From Candidatus Gastranaerophilales bacterium (lineage in GTDB: Bacteria > Cyanobacteriota > Vampirovibrionia > Gastranaerophilales > Gastranaerophilaceae): 64,000 nucleotides of DNA. Under the pieces are notes generated by a model that saw only the letters and a program-made list of their open reading frames with translations, was not told the DNA's origin and searched no databases. Shown here in pieces: positions 25,580 through 35,482 of the stretch. Location of the stretch: NCBI GenBank assembly GCA_944326685.1, contig CALVEV010000035.1, forward strand, positions 1 to 64,000, in the 5' to 3' direction. The translations under genes were made by a program, and so were the position numbers. Each line of letters begins with the position of its first letter. Position 1 is the stretch's first letter.

Positions 25580-27109
25580 TTACAAATTTAATAATCGAAA
25601 ATATTCATTCTTCAAGAACTCCTTTCCCGGATTTAAACTTATAAAATCCCAAGGGAGTTCTTGATTTATATCAATATTTGCTTCTGCAAATTTATTAGTA
25701 TCTATACTATATTTCTTAGCAGCAGATTTATATGCCCCAAGTTTTGCTCCTTCTTTATACACATCTATCAAATAATCAGTTAAAGAAGAATCACCTCTTG
25801 ATAATACAGCTTGATAATAATCCCATTTTGCACTTGAAAATTTCGGTTTCATACCAAGTTTATGTAATTCTTTTTTTAAATAATTTTGTTTTTGCTCTAA
25901 AGATTTTATTGTTTCCTTTCCACACCATTGGAAAGGAGTATGAGGTTTTGGTACAAATGTTGAAAAGGAAAATGTAATATCAAAACCTTTATTCACATCT
26001 TTTAAATCTTTAGCTAAACGAATAAATTCATCTATATCTTCTTGGGTTTCAGTTGGCAGACCTATCATTGAATATATTTTTATCCCCTTTAAGCCACCAT
26101 CTTTAGCAATTTTTACAGAGTCAAAAATTTGTTTTTCGGTAAGATTTTTATTTACAACTTTTCTTAATCTTTCACTTGCGGCTTCAATTGCTATAGTTGT
26201 ATGCTTTTGACCTGCAGCCGAAAGAGTCTTTATAACATCAGGTGTAATTGCATCTGCTCTTAACGATGAAACACTCATCTCTATTTTTTCACCATTTTGA
26301 ATCCTATTATAAATATATGAACATATATCATTAAACCTTGGGTGCGCTGAAATTAATGCTCCTAATAATGCAATTTTATTTGTATATTTTAAGCCTAATT
26401 CAATATTAGAAATAATTGTTTCATAATCTACAAATCTTACAGGTAAGTTTAAATAAGATGCAACACAAAAACCACATCGATTGTAACAACCCCGAGAAAC
26501 CTCTATTATAAAAGTATTAGGGAAAAAGCTTGCTTCACTTATAATTGGCGTATAAACACATTCTGATAAATCATAATGACATTTATTTACTTTTTTAGTT
26601 ATATTAGGAACATAAACTCCTTCTTTTAAAGCTAAAATATTTAATAATTCATCTCTAGATTTACCCATATTTTCACGACATAACTTAATCACTTCTAAGT
26701 TACATTTATCTCCATCACCAATAATGATAAAATCAAAAAATTCTTTATATGGTTCAGGATTTGCAGTAACAACAGGTCCTCCTGCAAAAATAATAGGATA
26801 GCTATCATCTCGATCTTTTGATTTTAATGGAATATTATATTTATCTAAAATAGAAAATATGCTTATAAAATCCATATCAAAAGAAAATGAAAAGCATATT
26901 GCATTAACATCTTTAGAATTTATTTCTGTAATTTTTGTATCTGTACATATGCGCTCTACTTTAATATTTGGTTCTTCATCAAGCATTTTATAAAGCCACA
27001 TAAAACCAAGCGAAGAAAGCGCAAATGATATAGGACCTGGAAACCCCATCCAGACATTATAATCACATTCTTTGTTTAATTGTCTATCATATAAATAAAG
27101 CTCAGACAT
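25580..27109 (-). CDS. B12-binding-like radical SAM protein
   Basis: 509 residues. The N-terminal part (1-190) looks like the Rossmann-type cobalamin-binding domain found in such proteins (PISFALSSLGFMWLYKML start; IIFAGGPVVTANPEP). The radical SAM domain begins near residue 205 with VSRGCYNRCGFC, the CxxxCxxC ligand set for the 4Fe-4S cluster. The C-terminus has a FVPKPHTPFQW motif typical of this subfamily. The reaction is unknown; relatives include methylthiolation and P-methylase enzymes. It lies six bases downstream of the AI-2E family gene, so the two form an operon. Confidence 0.85.
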   Translation of the reverse strand: MSELYLYDRQLNKECDYNVWMGFPGPISFALSSLGFMWLYKMLDEEPNIKVERICTDTKITEINSKDVNAICFSFSFDMDFISIFSILDKYNIPLKSKDRDDSYPIIFAGGPVVTANPEPYKEFFDFIIIGDGDKCNLEVIKLCRENMGKSRDELLNILALKEGVYVPNITKKVNKCHYDLSECVYTPIISEASFFPNTFIIEVSRGCYNRCGFCVASYLNLPVRFVDYETIISNIELGLKYTNKIALLGALISAHPRFNDICSYIYNRIQNGEKIEMSVSSLRADAITPDVIKTLSAAGQKHTTIAIEAASERLRKVVNKNLTEKQIFDSVKIAKDGGLKGIKIYSMIGLPTETQEDIDEFIRLAKDLKDVNKGFDITFSFSTFVPKPHTPFQWCGKETIKSLEQKQNYLKKELHKLGMKPKFSSAKWDYYQAVLSRGDSSLTDYLIDVYKEGAKLGAYKSAAKKYSIDTNKFAEANIDINQELPWDFISLNPGKEFLKNEYFRLLNL

Positions 27110-27115
27110 ATATTA

Positions 27116-28144
27116 TTAATTCTCATTATTATTAATTGGTTTAATATATAACTCTTCTAGTATAACACAAGCAGTTGCGGCTAAAGCTGGAGCAAAAATA
27201 ACACCAATCACCCCTAAGAATTTTGCAGTCACAAATATTGAGAAAAACACTAAAAGCGGGTGTATATCAAGAAATTTACCAAAAACATATGGTCTTACAA
27301 AATTATTTTCAACCCATTGCGCTATAAAGAATGCTAATGTAATAAGAATTAAAGATATAGGGCCCATTTGATAACACATTACCAAACAGATAACTAAAGC
27401 AATAGCTGGACCTACAACAGGAACAATATCAAGAACCGTTGCTATTAAACCTAACAATACTGCATAATCAACTTTTAACAATAACAAACCTATTGTAAAT
27501 ACAATACCTACGCTCAACATTGTTACACCTTGAGCAACAATATAACCTCCTATTTTATGGGAAATTGTTTCTACAATTCTATCTGCTTTCTTTTTCATTT
27601 GCTTTGGAAAAAGCATTAGAAAAGTTTTTCTTATCAATTTTTTATCAACAATAAAATAGTACATAATAATACATATTGCTAATACATAAATTAAGGCCGA
27701 TGCAATTCCTAATGTTAAATTAATAGATTGGTTAACCAAATTAGTTGTAAAATCTGAAACTGGCTGAATAAATGACGGAATATCAATCATATCAACAATT
27801 TTCTGCCCTAATATTTGTTTATTTAATATAAATGTTTTTATAGCTTCAATATGAGTTGGTAAAACTTGAACAAATGAAGTAATTTGTTTTGATGCAATTA
27901 TTATTACAGGCATGAAAAATGCGACAAATATTGCAATCATACCACTTACGACAATTGATGCAGCTAAAGGACGTTTCATTCTCCTTGCTAGCCAATCAAC
28001 TAATGGATTCAAAGAACATGCCAGCACATATGATGCAAAAAACATCATAGCGACACCACTTATCATTGAAATAAATTTTATAAATAATATTGCAACAATT
28101 AAGAATATTATATTTTTAACAGTTAAATAATTTTGAAATAGCAT
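27116..28144 (-). CDS. AI-2E family transporter (TqsA/PerM type)
   Basis: 342 residues from the ATG at 28144, which has a TGAGGT site. An ATG four codons upstream lacks one. About eight membrane helices are visible: two or three at the start, a soluble central section (100-150), then the conserved ATVLDIVPVVGPAIALV segment and a C-terminal pair. Family members export autoinducer-2, sodium or other solutes. The substrate cannot be read from sequence. Confidence 0.9.
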   Translation of the reverse strand: MLFQNYLTVKNIIFLIVAILFIKFISMISGVAMMFFASYVLACSLNPLVDWLARRMKRPLAASIVVSGMIAIFVAFFMPVIIIASKQITSFVQVLPTHIEAIKTFILNKQILGQKIVDMIDIPSFIQPVSDFTTNLVNQSINLTLGIASALIYVLAICIIMYYFIVDKKLIRKTFLMLFPKQMKKKADRIVETISHKIGGYIVAQGVTMLSVGIVFTIGLLLLKVDYAVLLGLIATVLDIVPVVGPAIALVICLVMCYQMGPISLILITLAFFIAQWVENNFVRPYVFGKFLDIHPLLVFFSIFVTAKFLGVIGVIFAPALAATACVILEELYIKPINNNEN

Positions 28145-28223
28145 TAAATACCTCATAATTACTAGTAACAGAGGGTATCATAGCAGAAAACATATCTCGC
28201 GTAAACTCCCCTAATATAGGATT

Positions 28224-28775
28224 TTATTTTATATCTAGAATTAAATTAGTATAACTATCCATAGTAGACTCTTTATCCTTTATTTCAGGTAAAACTTTTT
28301 TATAAAAAGGTTTTACTCTACGTTCAGCAAATAAATCCATTGTTTTTACACCTATTTTTTTAAAATGTGAAACTATTCCTTCAATTAAAGATTGACCAAC
28401 TTTTTTAACCTTACCTAATCCCGTATTAATTGCTTTAGGAATAACTTGTAAAAAACGTAGATTAGCATTTTGTCTTTTCAATTCCACATCTGCAAATCCT
28501 AAAACCTTTTTAGGATTAATATTATTAAAATGAGATTTTTGCTTTGTTATAAGATAAATTTTATTATTGTTATTCTTGTATTTTTCATCTAATATTTGTG
28601 AGAATTGTGCTTTTTTCCAGTTTTTCTTTATGTATTTGATTACATTTTTATCTGCTTTAGAATTTGTAAGCTCAATAATAGTAACATTTTTTGGAGCATT
28701 TGCAATAAAAATCTTTTTTGTTGCAATATGTCTTGCTGTAAAATTAATATCAGTATTTTGATTATTAATATTCAT
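28224..28775 (-). CDS. GNAT-acetyltransferase-like hypothetical protein
   Basis: 183 residues from the ATG at 28775. The pattern KKVLGFADVEL, a strand ending FLQVIPKA, then a GKVKKVGQSLIEGI helix and FAERRVKPFYKKV follows the GNAT layout (acetyl-CoA loop and the 'FYxK' helix). The RxxGxG loop is weak, so activity is uncertain. The N-terminus has INFTAR at about 10-15, resembling short motifs in the proteins at 7742 and 58621. There is no ribosome site. Confidence 0.5.
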   Translation of the reverse strand: MNINNQNTDINFTARHIATKKIFIANAPKNVTIIELTNSKADKNVIKYIKKNWKKAQFSQILDEKYKNNNNKIYLITKQKSHFNNINPKKVLGFADVELKRQNANLRFLQVIPKAINTGLGKVKKVGQSLIEGIVSHFKKIGVKTMDLFAERRVKPFYKKVLPEIKDKESTMDSYTNLILDIK

Positions 28776-28917
28776 ACTGGTATAAAACAAAGAAAATTAT
28801 TTTTTGCTAATTTTAAATATTAAGTTTCGTTTCAATTTTGTTAAAATAAAACTTTACAAAACCCATGCCTTTTTAATTTGATATAAAATTAAGGAATAGA
28901 AGATATGGAGGAACGTC

Positions 28918-30897
28918 GTGGTAGTAGAAGAAACAAATAAAGTGTGTTTGTCCGAAAACGCTATTAAAGTTTTAGAAAAACGTTATTTAAAGAGAGATAA
29001 AGATGGGAATTGTATAGAAACTCCTGCTGATATGTTCAGAAGAGTTGCTGATACTTTGGCTTCTGGAGATTTAAAGTTTGGAAAATCTCAATCAGAAGTA
29101 AAAGAATTGTCAGATAGATTTTATGAAGCAATTACAAACAGATATTTTATGCCTAACTCTCCAACATTAATGAATGCAGGTAGAGAATTAGGTCAATTAG
29201 CTGCGTGTTTTGTGTTACCTGTTGAAGATTCATTAGAAGGAATTTTTGAAACAGTAAAAAATACAGCGTTAATACATAAATCAGGTGGAGGAACAGGTTT
29301 TTCATTCTCAAGATTAAGACCTAAAAATGATGTTGTTCGCTCTACTATGGGTGTTTCATCTGGCCCTGTATCTTTTATGGAAGTATTTAATGCTGCAACT
29401 GAAGCTGTTAAACAAGGTGGTACAAGACGTGGTGCCAATATGGGTATTTTAAGAGTTGACCACCCTGATATCTTAGAATTTATTGATTGTAAAGCCGATA
29501 ATACAAAGTTAAACAACTTTAATATTTCTGTTGCTATTACAAATAAATTTATGGATGCTTATCTTAAAGGTGAAGATTATGATTTAATCCATCCTAATAC
29601 CAAAGAAGTTGTTGGTAGATTAAATGCTAAAAAAGTTTTTGATTTAATTATTGACGGTGCTTGGAGAAATGGTGAACCAGGTATTATCTTTATTGATACA
29701 ATGAATTCAGATAACCCAACTCCATTAGTTGGTGAAATTGAATCAACAAACCCTTGCGGAGAAGTTCCATTATTACCATTTGAAGCTTGTAACTTAGGTT
29801 CTATCAACTTAAATAGAATGGTTAAAGAAGAAAATGGTAAACAAGTTGTTGATTGGGATTTATTAGCAAAAACAACAAGAACTGCTATTAGATTCTTAGA
29901 TAACGTTATTGAAATTAATAACTACCCATTACCTAAAATTTCTGAAATGGTTCAAAATAACAGAAAAATTGGTTTAGGTGTTATGGGTTGGGCTGATATG
30001 CTTATGAAAATGGGTATTTCTTACGCATCTGAAGAAGGTATCAAATTAGCCGCTCAAGTTATTGAATTCATTGATTATGAATCTAAATGTGAATCTGTTG
30101 AATTATCAAAAGAACGTGGTAGATTTAATAACTTTAAAGGTAGTATTTATGATCAAGAAAATTATTTATACAATAAATTTAAAGGTAAATCTGCAGGTAT
30201 TATAACAGATGAACAATGGAAAGAATTAGATGCACAAATTAAAGAACATGGTATCAGAAACGCAACTACAACTTGTATTGCTCCAACTGGTACAATTTCA
30301 ATGATTGCATCTGCATCTGGTGGGGTTGAACCATTATTTGGTCTTGTATTCTCAAGATTAATTATGGACGGAACTGAAATGTTAGAAGTTAATGACATTT
30401 TCAAAGATTATATGATTGCAAGAGGTCTTTATTCAGAAGATTTAATGAAGAAAATTGCAGTTGATGGTTCTGTTGCTCACGTAGATGGCGTTCCAGAAGA
30501 TATTAAAAAAATCTTTGTAACAGCTCATGATGTTACTCCATACTGGCATGTAAAAATGCAAGCAGCATTCCAATTACATACAGATAATGCAGTATCAAAA
30601 ACTGTTAACTTTGTTGAAACAGCAACAAGAGAAGATATTGAAGAAGCATATGTATTAGCATACAAAAATAACTTAAAAGGTATTACAGTATACAGAAACA
30701 ATTCAAGATTCTTCCAACCAATGAATATTGAAAAGAAAGCTGAAGAAACAAAAGAAGAAACAGTTGTAGAAGAAACAGAAGAATATAATCCAACAGGGGA
30801 AATTAAAACAGTAACTTGTCCTGAGTGTGGAAATAAAGTAGAAATGGCAGAAGGATGTTTCATCTGTCTAAACTGTGGTTATTCAGGCTGTTCGTAA
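28918..30897 (+). CDS. nrdJ: class II (B12-dependent) ribonucleotide reductase
   Basis: 659 residues starting at a GTG with a strong GGAGG site. It makes deoxyribonucleotides with adenosylcobalamin and needs no oxygen. Cys97 in QLAACFVLP and the catalytic N-P-C280-G-E282 motif are present. The PTGTISMIASAS phosphate loop is clear. The C-terminal zinc-ribbon-like tail (CPEC..CxxCLNCGYSGC) is typical of NrdJ. No cobalamin riboswitch fits in the 127-base gap upstream; only a TATAAA-like -10 box is visible. It is the only ribonucleotide reductase in the window. Confidence 0.97.
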   Translation: MVVEETNKVCLSENAIKVLEKRYLKRDKDGNCIETPADMFRRVADTLASGDLKFGKSQSEVKELSDRFYEAITNRYFMPNSPTLMNAGRELGQLAACFVLPVEDSLEGIFETVKNTALIHKSGGGTGFSFSRLRPKNDVVRSTMGVSSGPVSFMEVFNAATEAVKQGGTRRGANMGILRVDHPDILEFIDCKADNTKLNNFNISVAITNKFMDAYLKGEDYDLIHPNTKEVVGRLNAKKVFDLIIDGAWRNGEPGIIFIDTMNSDNPTPLVGEIESTNPCGEVPLLPFEACNLGSINLNRMVKEENGKQVVDWDLLAKTTRTAIRFLDNVIEINNYPLPKISEMVQNNRKIGLGVMGWADMLMKMGISYASEEGIKLAAQVIEFIDYESKCESVELSKERGRFNNFKGSIYDQENYLYNKFKGKSAGIITDEQWKELDAQIKEHGIRNATTTCIAPTGTISMIASASGGVEPLFGLVFSRLIMDGTEMLEVNDIFKDYMIARGLYSEDLMKKIAVDGSVAHVDGVPEDIKKIFVTAHDVTPYWHVKMQAAFQLHTDNAVSKTVNFVETATREDIEEAYVLAYKNNLKGITVYRNNSRFFQPMNIEKKAEETKEETVVEETEEYNPTGEIKTVTCPECGNKVEMAEGCFICLNCGYSGCS

Positions 30898-30918
30898 GAT
30901 TAAATAAGATTAAGAGTT

Positions 30919-30948
30919 AAAGAGGTTGGTTATATAACCAACCTCTTT
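30919..30948. terminator. perfect 30-base palindrome terminator between nrdJ and the glycan operon
   Basis: Fifteen-base perfect arms (AAAGAGGTTGGTTAT and its complement) are followed by T-rich sequence. It serves nrdJ and overlaps the stop codon of the convergent aminotransferase gene at 30947. Confidence 0.85.
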
Positions 30949-32071
30949 ATTTATTAATAAAATTTATAAACATATCTTTTATTATATCTTGTTGTTTAAA
31001 ATCTAGTTCATAAAACATTGGAAGTCTTACCAATGTATCAGATATTTTATCTGTTACATTCATACTACCTGCCACTTTACCATATTTTATACCTGCAGGA
31101 GATGAATGTAGTGGAATATAGTGAAATACGAGGTTAATATCATAAGATTTCATATAATTTATAAAATCAGTTCTTTGCTCTAAATTATTAAAAATTAAAT
31201 AATACATATGAGCATTGTGAATACAATTTTTAGGGATATATGGAATTTGAATTCTATTAGAATATTTTACAAAAAAATCATTATAATTATTCCATAATTC
31301 CATTCTTTTATTATTAATTTTATCCATGTTCTCTAATTGCGAATATAAATAAGCTGCAACTATATCAGAAGGCAAAAACGATGAACCAATATCAACCCAG
31401 GTATATTTATCAACTTCACCTCTGAAAAATTTTGAACGATTTGTACCTTTTTCTCTTATAATTTCAGCTCTTTCAATAAATTTTTCATTATTAATTATTA
31501 AAGCTCCACCTTCTCCTGAGATAATATTTTTAGTTTCATGAAAAGAAAAACATGCGAGATCACCCAAAGTCCCAAGAGGTTTATTATTATAAAAACTTCC
31601 TAAAGCTTGAGCAGCATCTTCTATTACGTATAAATTATGCTTATGAGCGATTTCTAATATTTTATCCATTTCACATGAAATACCAGCATAGTGAACAACA
31701 CAAATAGCCTTTGTTTTAGGAGTAAGTGCTTGCTCTATTAAATTTTCATCGATATTCAAAGTATCAGGTTTAATATCAACAAATACAGGAACTCCACCAC
31801 GCAAAACAAACGCATTTGCAGTTGATACAAATGTATATGATGGCATTATTATTTCATCACCATCTTTTATATCTAGCAAAATTGCAGCCATTTCTAAAGC
31901 TGCTGTACAAGAATGAGTTAACAAAACTTTTTTTACACCCAATTTTTTCTCTAAAAAAGAATTACATTTTTGAGTATAAATACCATCACCACGCAAAATA
32001 CCTTTATCAATTGCATCTTGTATATATTTAAATTCATTTTCAATCAAATATGGTTTATTAAATGGTATCAT
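30947..32071 (-). CDS. wecE: dTDP-4-amino-4,6-dideoxygalactose transaminase
   Basis: 374 residues. A PLP-dependent DegT/DnrJ/EryC1 aminotransferase that turns dTDP-4-keto-6-deoxyglucose into dTDP-Fuc4N. The match to WecE/RffA as I know it is close along the whole length: MIPFNKP start, VLLTHSCTAALEMAA, MPSYTFVSTANAFVLRGG, the PLP lysine K181 in FSFHETKN, EKGTNRS.FFRG, and VFHYIPLHSSPAG near the end. It is the last gene of the glycan operon and overlaps the asparagine-synthase homologue by four bases. The genes making dTDP-4-keto-6-deoxyglucose (rmlA, rmlB) are not here. Confidence 0.92.
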   Translation of the reverse strand: MIPFNKPYLIENEFKYIQDAIDKGILRGDGIYTQKCNSFLEKKLGVKKVLLTHSCTAALEMAAILLDIKDGDEIIMPSYTFVSTANAFVLRGGVPVFVDIKPDTLNIDENLIEQALTPKTKAICVVHYAGISCEMDKILEIAHKHNLYVIEDAAQALGSFYNNKPLGTLGDLACFSFHETKNIISGEGGALIINNEKFIERAEIIREKGTNRSKFFRGEVDKYTWVDIGSSFLPSDIVAAYLYSQLENMDKINNKRMELWNNYNDFFVKYSNRIQIPYIPKNCIHNAHMYYLIFNNLEQRTDFINYMKSYDINLVFHYIPLHSSPAGIKYGKVAGSMNVTDKISDTLVRLPMFYELDFKQQDIIKDMFINFINK

Positions 32072-33795
32072 TTTATAACCTCATTAACTTTATCAAAGTA
32101 TAATTTTACCGTAATTAATTTTAAAATTTTATCAGTATTGTATCTTATTTTTTCATAGTTTTCTTTATAATAATTTATATAAAAATTATTTTTTTCATTT
32201 AATAGAAATTTATTAGGAGTATCAAGTATTTCTTTTATTCTTTTTTGATTTCGATTATTTCTAACATACTTATCATAATCAAAAAAATAATTTGTTGGAT
32301 TTATACCTAATTTATTTTTAATTTTTTGAATTAGTGATAATTTAGGTTTTTCTTTTTTTTCTTTAGGTCTATACCCTCCACTATGATAAGGAATTTCATT
32401 ATAAAAATCAGGAAAAGCTTTCTTTAATGCTGATAAATATAATTTATAATCTTTTCTATATACATCAGGAATAGAAAAAATAAAATCTAATAAATCATTA
32501 TCAATAAATGGAACATTTACAAAAAAATAAGAATGTGTTTTTTGTAATGAAACAAAAGTAAATTTTCTTAATGTATTATCAATCATAAAAGGGTGAAAAT
32601 GAGGAATATTATAATATTCCATATCAATGTTCATTTTTTCAACATTTCTTAAATAAATATGTTTGTACATATTTATATTAGGAATTTTTCCATAATCTTC
32701 TTCAGATTTAGGTCTATAAACATTACCATATACTTCTCCACCAACACCTCCACTATATAAAGCAGTAATATTTGAATTCATTAGTTCCGCATTATTTTGT
32801 CCATGCATATGTTTAATAGAATATAAACCATCATTTTCCCATATATTATCTATTCGTGTAACCAATAAATCATCTTTATCTAAGGGGAAGACTGTATGTT
32901 TTTGTTTAATTTTTTTAGTCAATTGTTTTGCTATTTTTATATCAATTGCACCTTTTTCTCCCATAGTACAAACATTGTAATTCGTATTTATATTAAATTT
33001 ATCAAGAGATGCAAGTATCATTCTAGAATCCAAACCGCCCGATAATGGAACTGTAATCGTATCAGCTTGATCATATCTCTTGATAACAGATTTAGGTAAT
33101 AATTCTGCTAATTTATCCACTGCATCTTCAAAAGATATATCTTGCTGCTTAATTTCAGAATAAGTCCAATAATATCTTTGAGATAATTGTTTTTTATCTA
33201 TATCATATTCTAGAATTGTAGAAGGCCTAATTAATTTTATATTTTTAAACCAAGTATTATCTCCAGGTAAATACCCAATATCCATAAAAAATTGAAAAGC
33301 ATCAGAATCTATTGTTAAATCAATATCTTTAAACATCAAAATATTTTTAACTTCTGAACCAAAAATAAACTTATCATTTTTTAAATAATAATATATGAAC
33401 CAAACACCTCTTCTATCAGAAATTAAATTAATTTTTTTATTTTTTCTATCATAAATAAATATTTGAAAAATTCCATCAGCTTTATTCAAAACAGAATCTA
33501 ATTTATTTTCTTTATATGCATCTAATATCAAATGTTCAAAGTCTTGAGATTCAAAATAAAACTGATTTTTTATATCACTTAAATTATAACAGTTCCCATT
33601 TATAAAAATAACATAATCATCATTTTTTATTGGTTTATTTTTAGAAAAATTTAATTTTACTTCTGATATTTTTACTAAACTATCATTAAAATATTCTCCT
33701 ATTATTTGTTTTTGAGAGTAAATCATTGAATCTAATGCATGATCTAAATTATTAGAATTATTTATCCCATTTATAATTCCGCAAAAACCAGCCAT
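32068..33795 (-). CDS. asparagine-synthase-like protein of the glycan operon
   Basis: 575 residues. An N-terminal class II glutaminase-like domain (1-200) is followed by an ATP-pyrophosphatase synthase domain with the PP-loop PLSGGLDSRMI near 250. The start reads MAGFCGII, so no cysteine directly follows the initiator Met as the nucleophile of true glutaminases does. Glutamine hydrolysis is therefore unlikely, and ammonia or another amine would be the acceptor. The same kind of homologue occurs in many O-antigen and capsule loci, where its role is mostly unproven. A GGAG site precedes the ATG, 15 bases after the previous gene. Confidence 0.82.
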   Translation of the reverse strand: MAGFCGIINGINNSNNLDHALDSMIYSQKQIIGEYFNDSLVKISEVKLNFSKNKPIKNDDYVIFINGNCYNLSDIKNQFYFESQDFEHLILDAYKENKLDSVLNKADGIFQIFIYDRKNKKINLISDRRGVWFIYYYLKNDKFIFGSEVKNILMFKDIDLTIDSDAFQFFMDIGYLPGDNTWFKNIKLIRPSTILEYDIDKKQLSQRYYWTYSEIKQQDISFEDAVDKLAELLPKSVIKRYDQADTITVPLSGGLDSRMILASLDKFNINTNYNVCTMGEKGAIDIKIAKQLTKKIKQKHTVFPLDKDDLLVTRIDNIWENDGLYSIKHMHGQNNAELMNSNITALYSGGVGGEVYGNVYRPKSEEDYGKIPNINMYKHIYLRNVEKMNIDMEYYNIPHFHPFMIDNTLRKFTFVSLQKTHSYFFVNVPFIDNDLLDFIFSIPDVYRKDYKLYLSALKKAFPDFYNEIPYHSGGYRPKEKKEKPKLSLIQKIKNKLGINPTNYFFDYDKYVRNNRNQKRIKEILDTPNKFLLNEKNNFYINYYKENYEKIRYNTDKILKLITVKLYFDKVNEVIK

Positions 33796-33810
33796 TGAAA
33801 TCTCCTCATT

Positions 33811-34476
33811 TTATTTCATTATATCTTCTAACTCAAAACTAGATATTTCTAATTTAGATGTTTGTTTTACTGCTAATACAGAACTTTCTTTTACGTTTTT
33901 AGTGACTACAGAACCTATACCAATAACAGAATAAGCTCCTATAACCAAATGGTCAGCAATAGAACAATTTGTTGCCAAGAAACAATTTTTTTCTACTTTA
34001 GTAAATCCTGCAATTTTCGGACTTGATAAAAAACAATTATCACAAATCTCAACATGATGACCTAAACCTGTATCAGACCAAATAATTGTATTATTCCCAA
34101 TTTTTACAAAAGGTTGAATATGAACATGAGGTAATATAAAAACATTTTCACCAATATCATCAGTATAACAATCAGAATTTTTACTTATATACGATATAAA
34201 TTTATAGCCTTTTTCTTTGGCCTGTTTATATTTTTCTTCCCTTACTCTATTTAAACTTTTATACCCCATAAATATTGCCATTTTATATTCATTAGGTGGA
34301 TATATCTTTTCAATTGTTTCAAAAGAAACAACAGGCTTTCCTTTATAAATATCTTCTTTTATAAATTTTTTATCCATTGTATATGCACATACTTGATATG
34401 ACAAATTCTCTTGTTCAAAGTAATATTCCAAAATATCAGTTGAGGTATTTGGTCCCCATAGAATAATCTTTTCCAT
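33811..34476 (-). CDS. sugar O/N-acyltransferase, NeuD/PglD-like left-handed beta-helix
   Basis: 221 residues. A Rossmann-like N-terminal half (1-90) begins KIILWGPN. The C-terminal half shows hexapeptide repeats (VHIQPFVKIGNNTIIWSDTG; NCSIADHLVIGAYSVIGIGSVVTKNV), the trimeric acyl-CoA-dependent transferase fold. The family acylates amino sugars or sialic acids. Next to WecE and the ACP/KAS-III genes, it is the best candidate for the N-acyltransferase acting on dTDP-Fuc4N (inference). The acyl donor could be CoA- or ACP-bound. Confidence 0.85.
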   Translation of the reverse strand: MEKIILWGPNTSTDILEYYFEQENLSYQVCAYTMDKKFIKEDIYKGKPVVSFETIEKIYPPNEYKMAIFMGYKSLNRVREEKYKQAKEKGYKFISYISKNSDCYTDDIGENVFILPHVHIQPFVKIGNNTIIWSDTGLGHHVEICDNCFLSSPKIAGFTKVEKNCFLATNCSIADHLVIGAYSVIGIGSVVTKNVKESSVLAVKQTSKLEISSFELEDIMK

Positions 34477-34487
34477 TAATTATATCC

Positions 34488-35249
34488 TTAATTTAAATAT
34501 TCTCCACCATCGATCGGTATACATTGACCTTGAATCCAGTAACTATCTTTCGAAAGTAAAAATGATATTAAATTCGCTACATATTCAGGTTTTCCGATTT
34601 CTTTAAATGGTGTTTTATTTAAAACATCTGTAATATAACTGTTACCAGAATCTTCAGAATGTTTGACAGCCATATCTGTATTACATCCTCCTGGCATTAT
34701 TGTATTTATTCGTATCTTTTTTGAGCCTATTTCTCTGGTAAGACCTATTGCTAAATTATTTAAACTTGCTTTGGTCATACCATAACAGATTGCTGCAGGA
34801 TAAGATTTTTGAGCAGCCATTGAAGATACTAAAACAATATTTAATAATTCTTGCTTATTTTTCTTCTTACTTAATCCTTTAATCATTTCAATTGCAGAGA
34901 ATAAATTAATATTAAAATCTTTAATTGCACTTGTATAATCCCAAGCTGATATTGGCATTAAATTTAAAACTCCTGCACAATGAACAAATCCTGAAAATTT
35001 ACCATAAGTTTTTACAATATCAGATATAAAATCTGATAAACAATCTAAGTCTTGAGATAAATCTCGAATTACATAATTAAATTTTTCAGGATATTTGCAA
35101 TTATTTTTAACTTTTTTTAGTTTGTCTTCTGACCTTGCAAGTCCTATACAATTTAATCCTAAGGCATTTAATTTATATATTGTAGATTCTCCTATTCCGG
35201 AACTTGCACCTGTAACTAATATTAATTCATCTTTAGAAAAATTATTCAT
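34488..35249 (-). CDS. short-chain dehydrogenase, 3-oxoacyl-ACP reductase-like
   Basis: 253 residues from the ATG at 35249, nine bases after an AGGA site. Cofactor loop TGASSGIG near the N-terminus, catalytic SSM..Y-G-M-T-K in the middle and INTIMPGGCNTDM after it are typical of FabG-like SDRs using NAD(P)H. It overlaps the acyl carrier protein gene by eight bases. In this setting it would reduce the 3-oxoacyl chain made by the neighbouring KAS-III to 3-hydroxyacyl (inference). Confidence 0.88.
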   Translation of the reverse strand: MNNFSKDELILVTGASSGIGESTIYKLNALGLNCIGLARSEDKLKKVKNNCKYPEKFNYVIRDLSQDLDCLSDFISDIVKTYGKFSGFVHCAGVLNLMPISAWDYTSAIKDFNINLFSAIEMIKGLSKKKNKQELLNIVLVSSMAAQKSYPAAICYGMTKASLNNLAIGLTREIGSKKIRINTIMPGGCNTDMAVKHSEDSGNSYITDVLNKTPFKEIGKPEYVANLISFLLSKDSYWIQGQCIPIDGGEYLN

Positions 35250-35469
35250 ATTTCTCATTTCCTAAATCTAATAAATCTTTAATTGTTTTACAATTTCTCA
35301 TATCTGAAGCTTTTACATTTATACCTAAATTTGTTTTAAACAATGCTAACACAGTAACTAAAGCCAAAGACCCCCATTCTTCTATTTCTTCCAATATGGA
35401 ATTTTCATTGATAACTTCTTCTATTTCAACTGCAGTTATTATTTTTGTTAAAAATTCTTCCCTTTGCAT
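35242..35469 (-). CDS. acyl carrier protein, dedicated
   Basis: 75 residues, helical, with the 4'-phosphopantetheine serine probably Ser34 in EWGSLAL, where the usual motif is DSL. The replacement of the Asp by Gly is unusual but occurs in specialised ACPs of surface-glycan loci. It sits between the KAS-III and SDR genes and overlaps the SDR by eight bases, so it is surely their carrier. An AAGGA site precedes the ATG. Confidence 0.8.
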   Translation of the reverse strand: MQREEFLTKIITAVEIEEVINENSILEEIEEWGSLALVTVLALFKTNLGINVKASDMRNCKTIKDLLDLGNEKYE

Positions 35470-35482
35470 TTTAATTATCCTT

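Noticed and set aside
28791..28917. Cobalamin riboswitch before nrdJ
   Set aside because: The gap is only 127 bases and lacks the conserved B12-box sequence; a plain promoter explains it.
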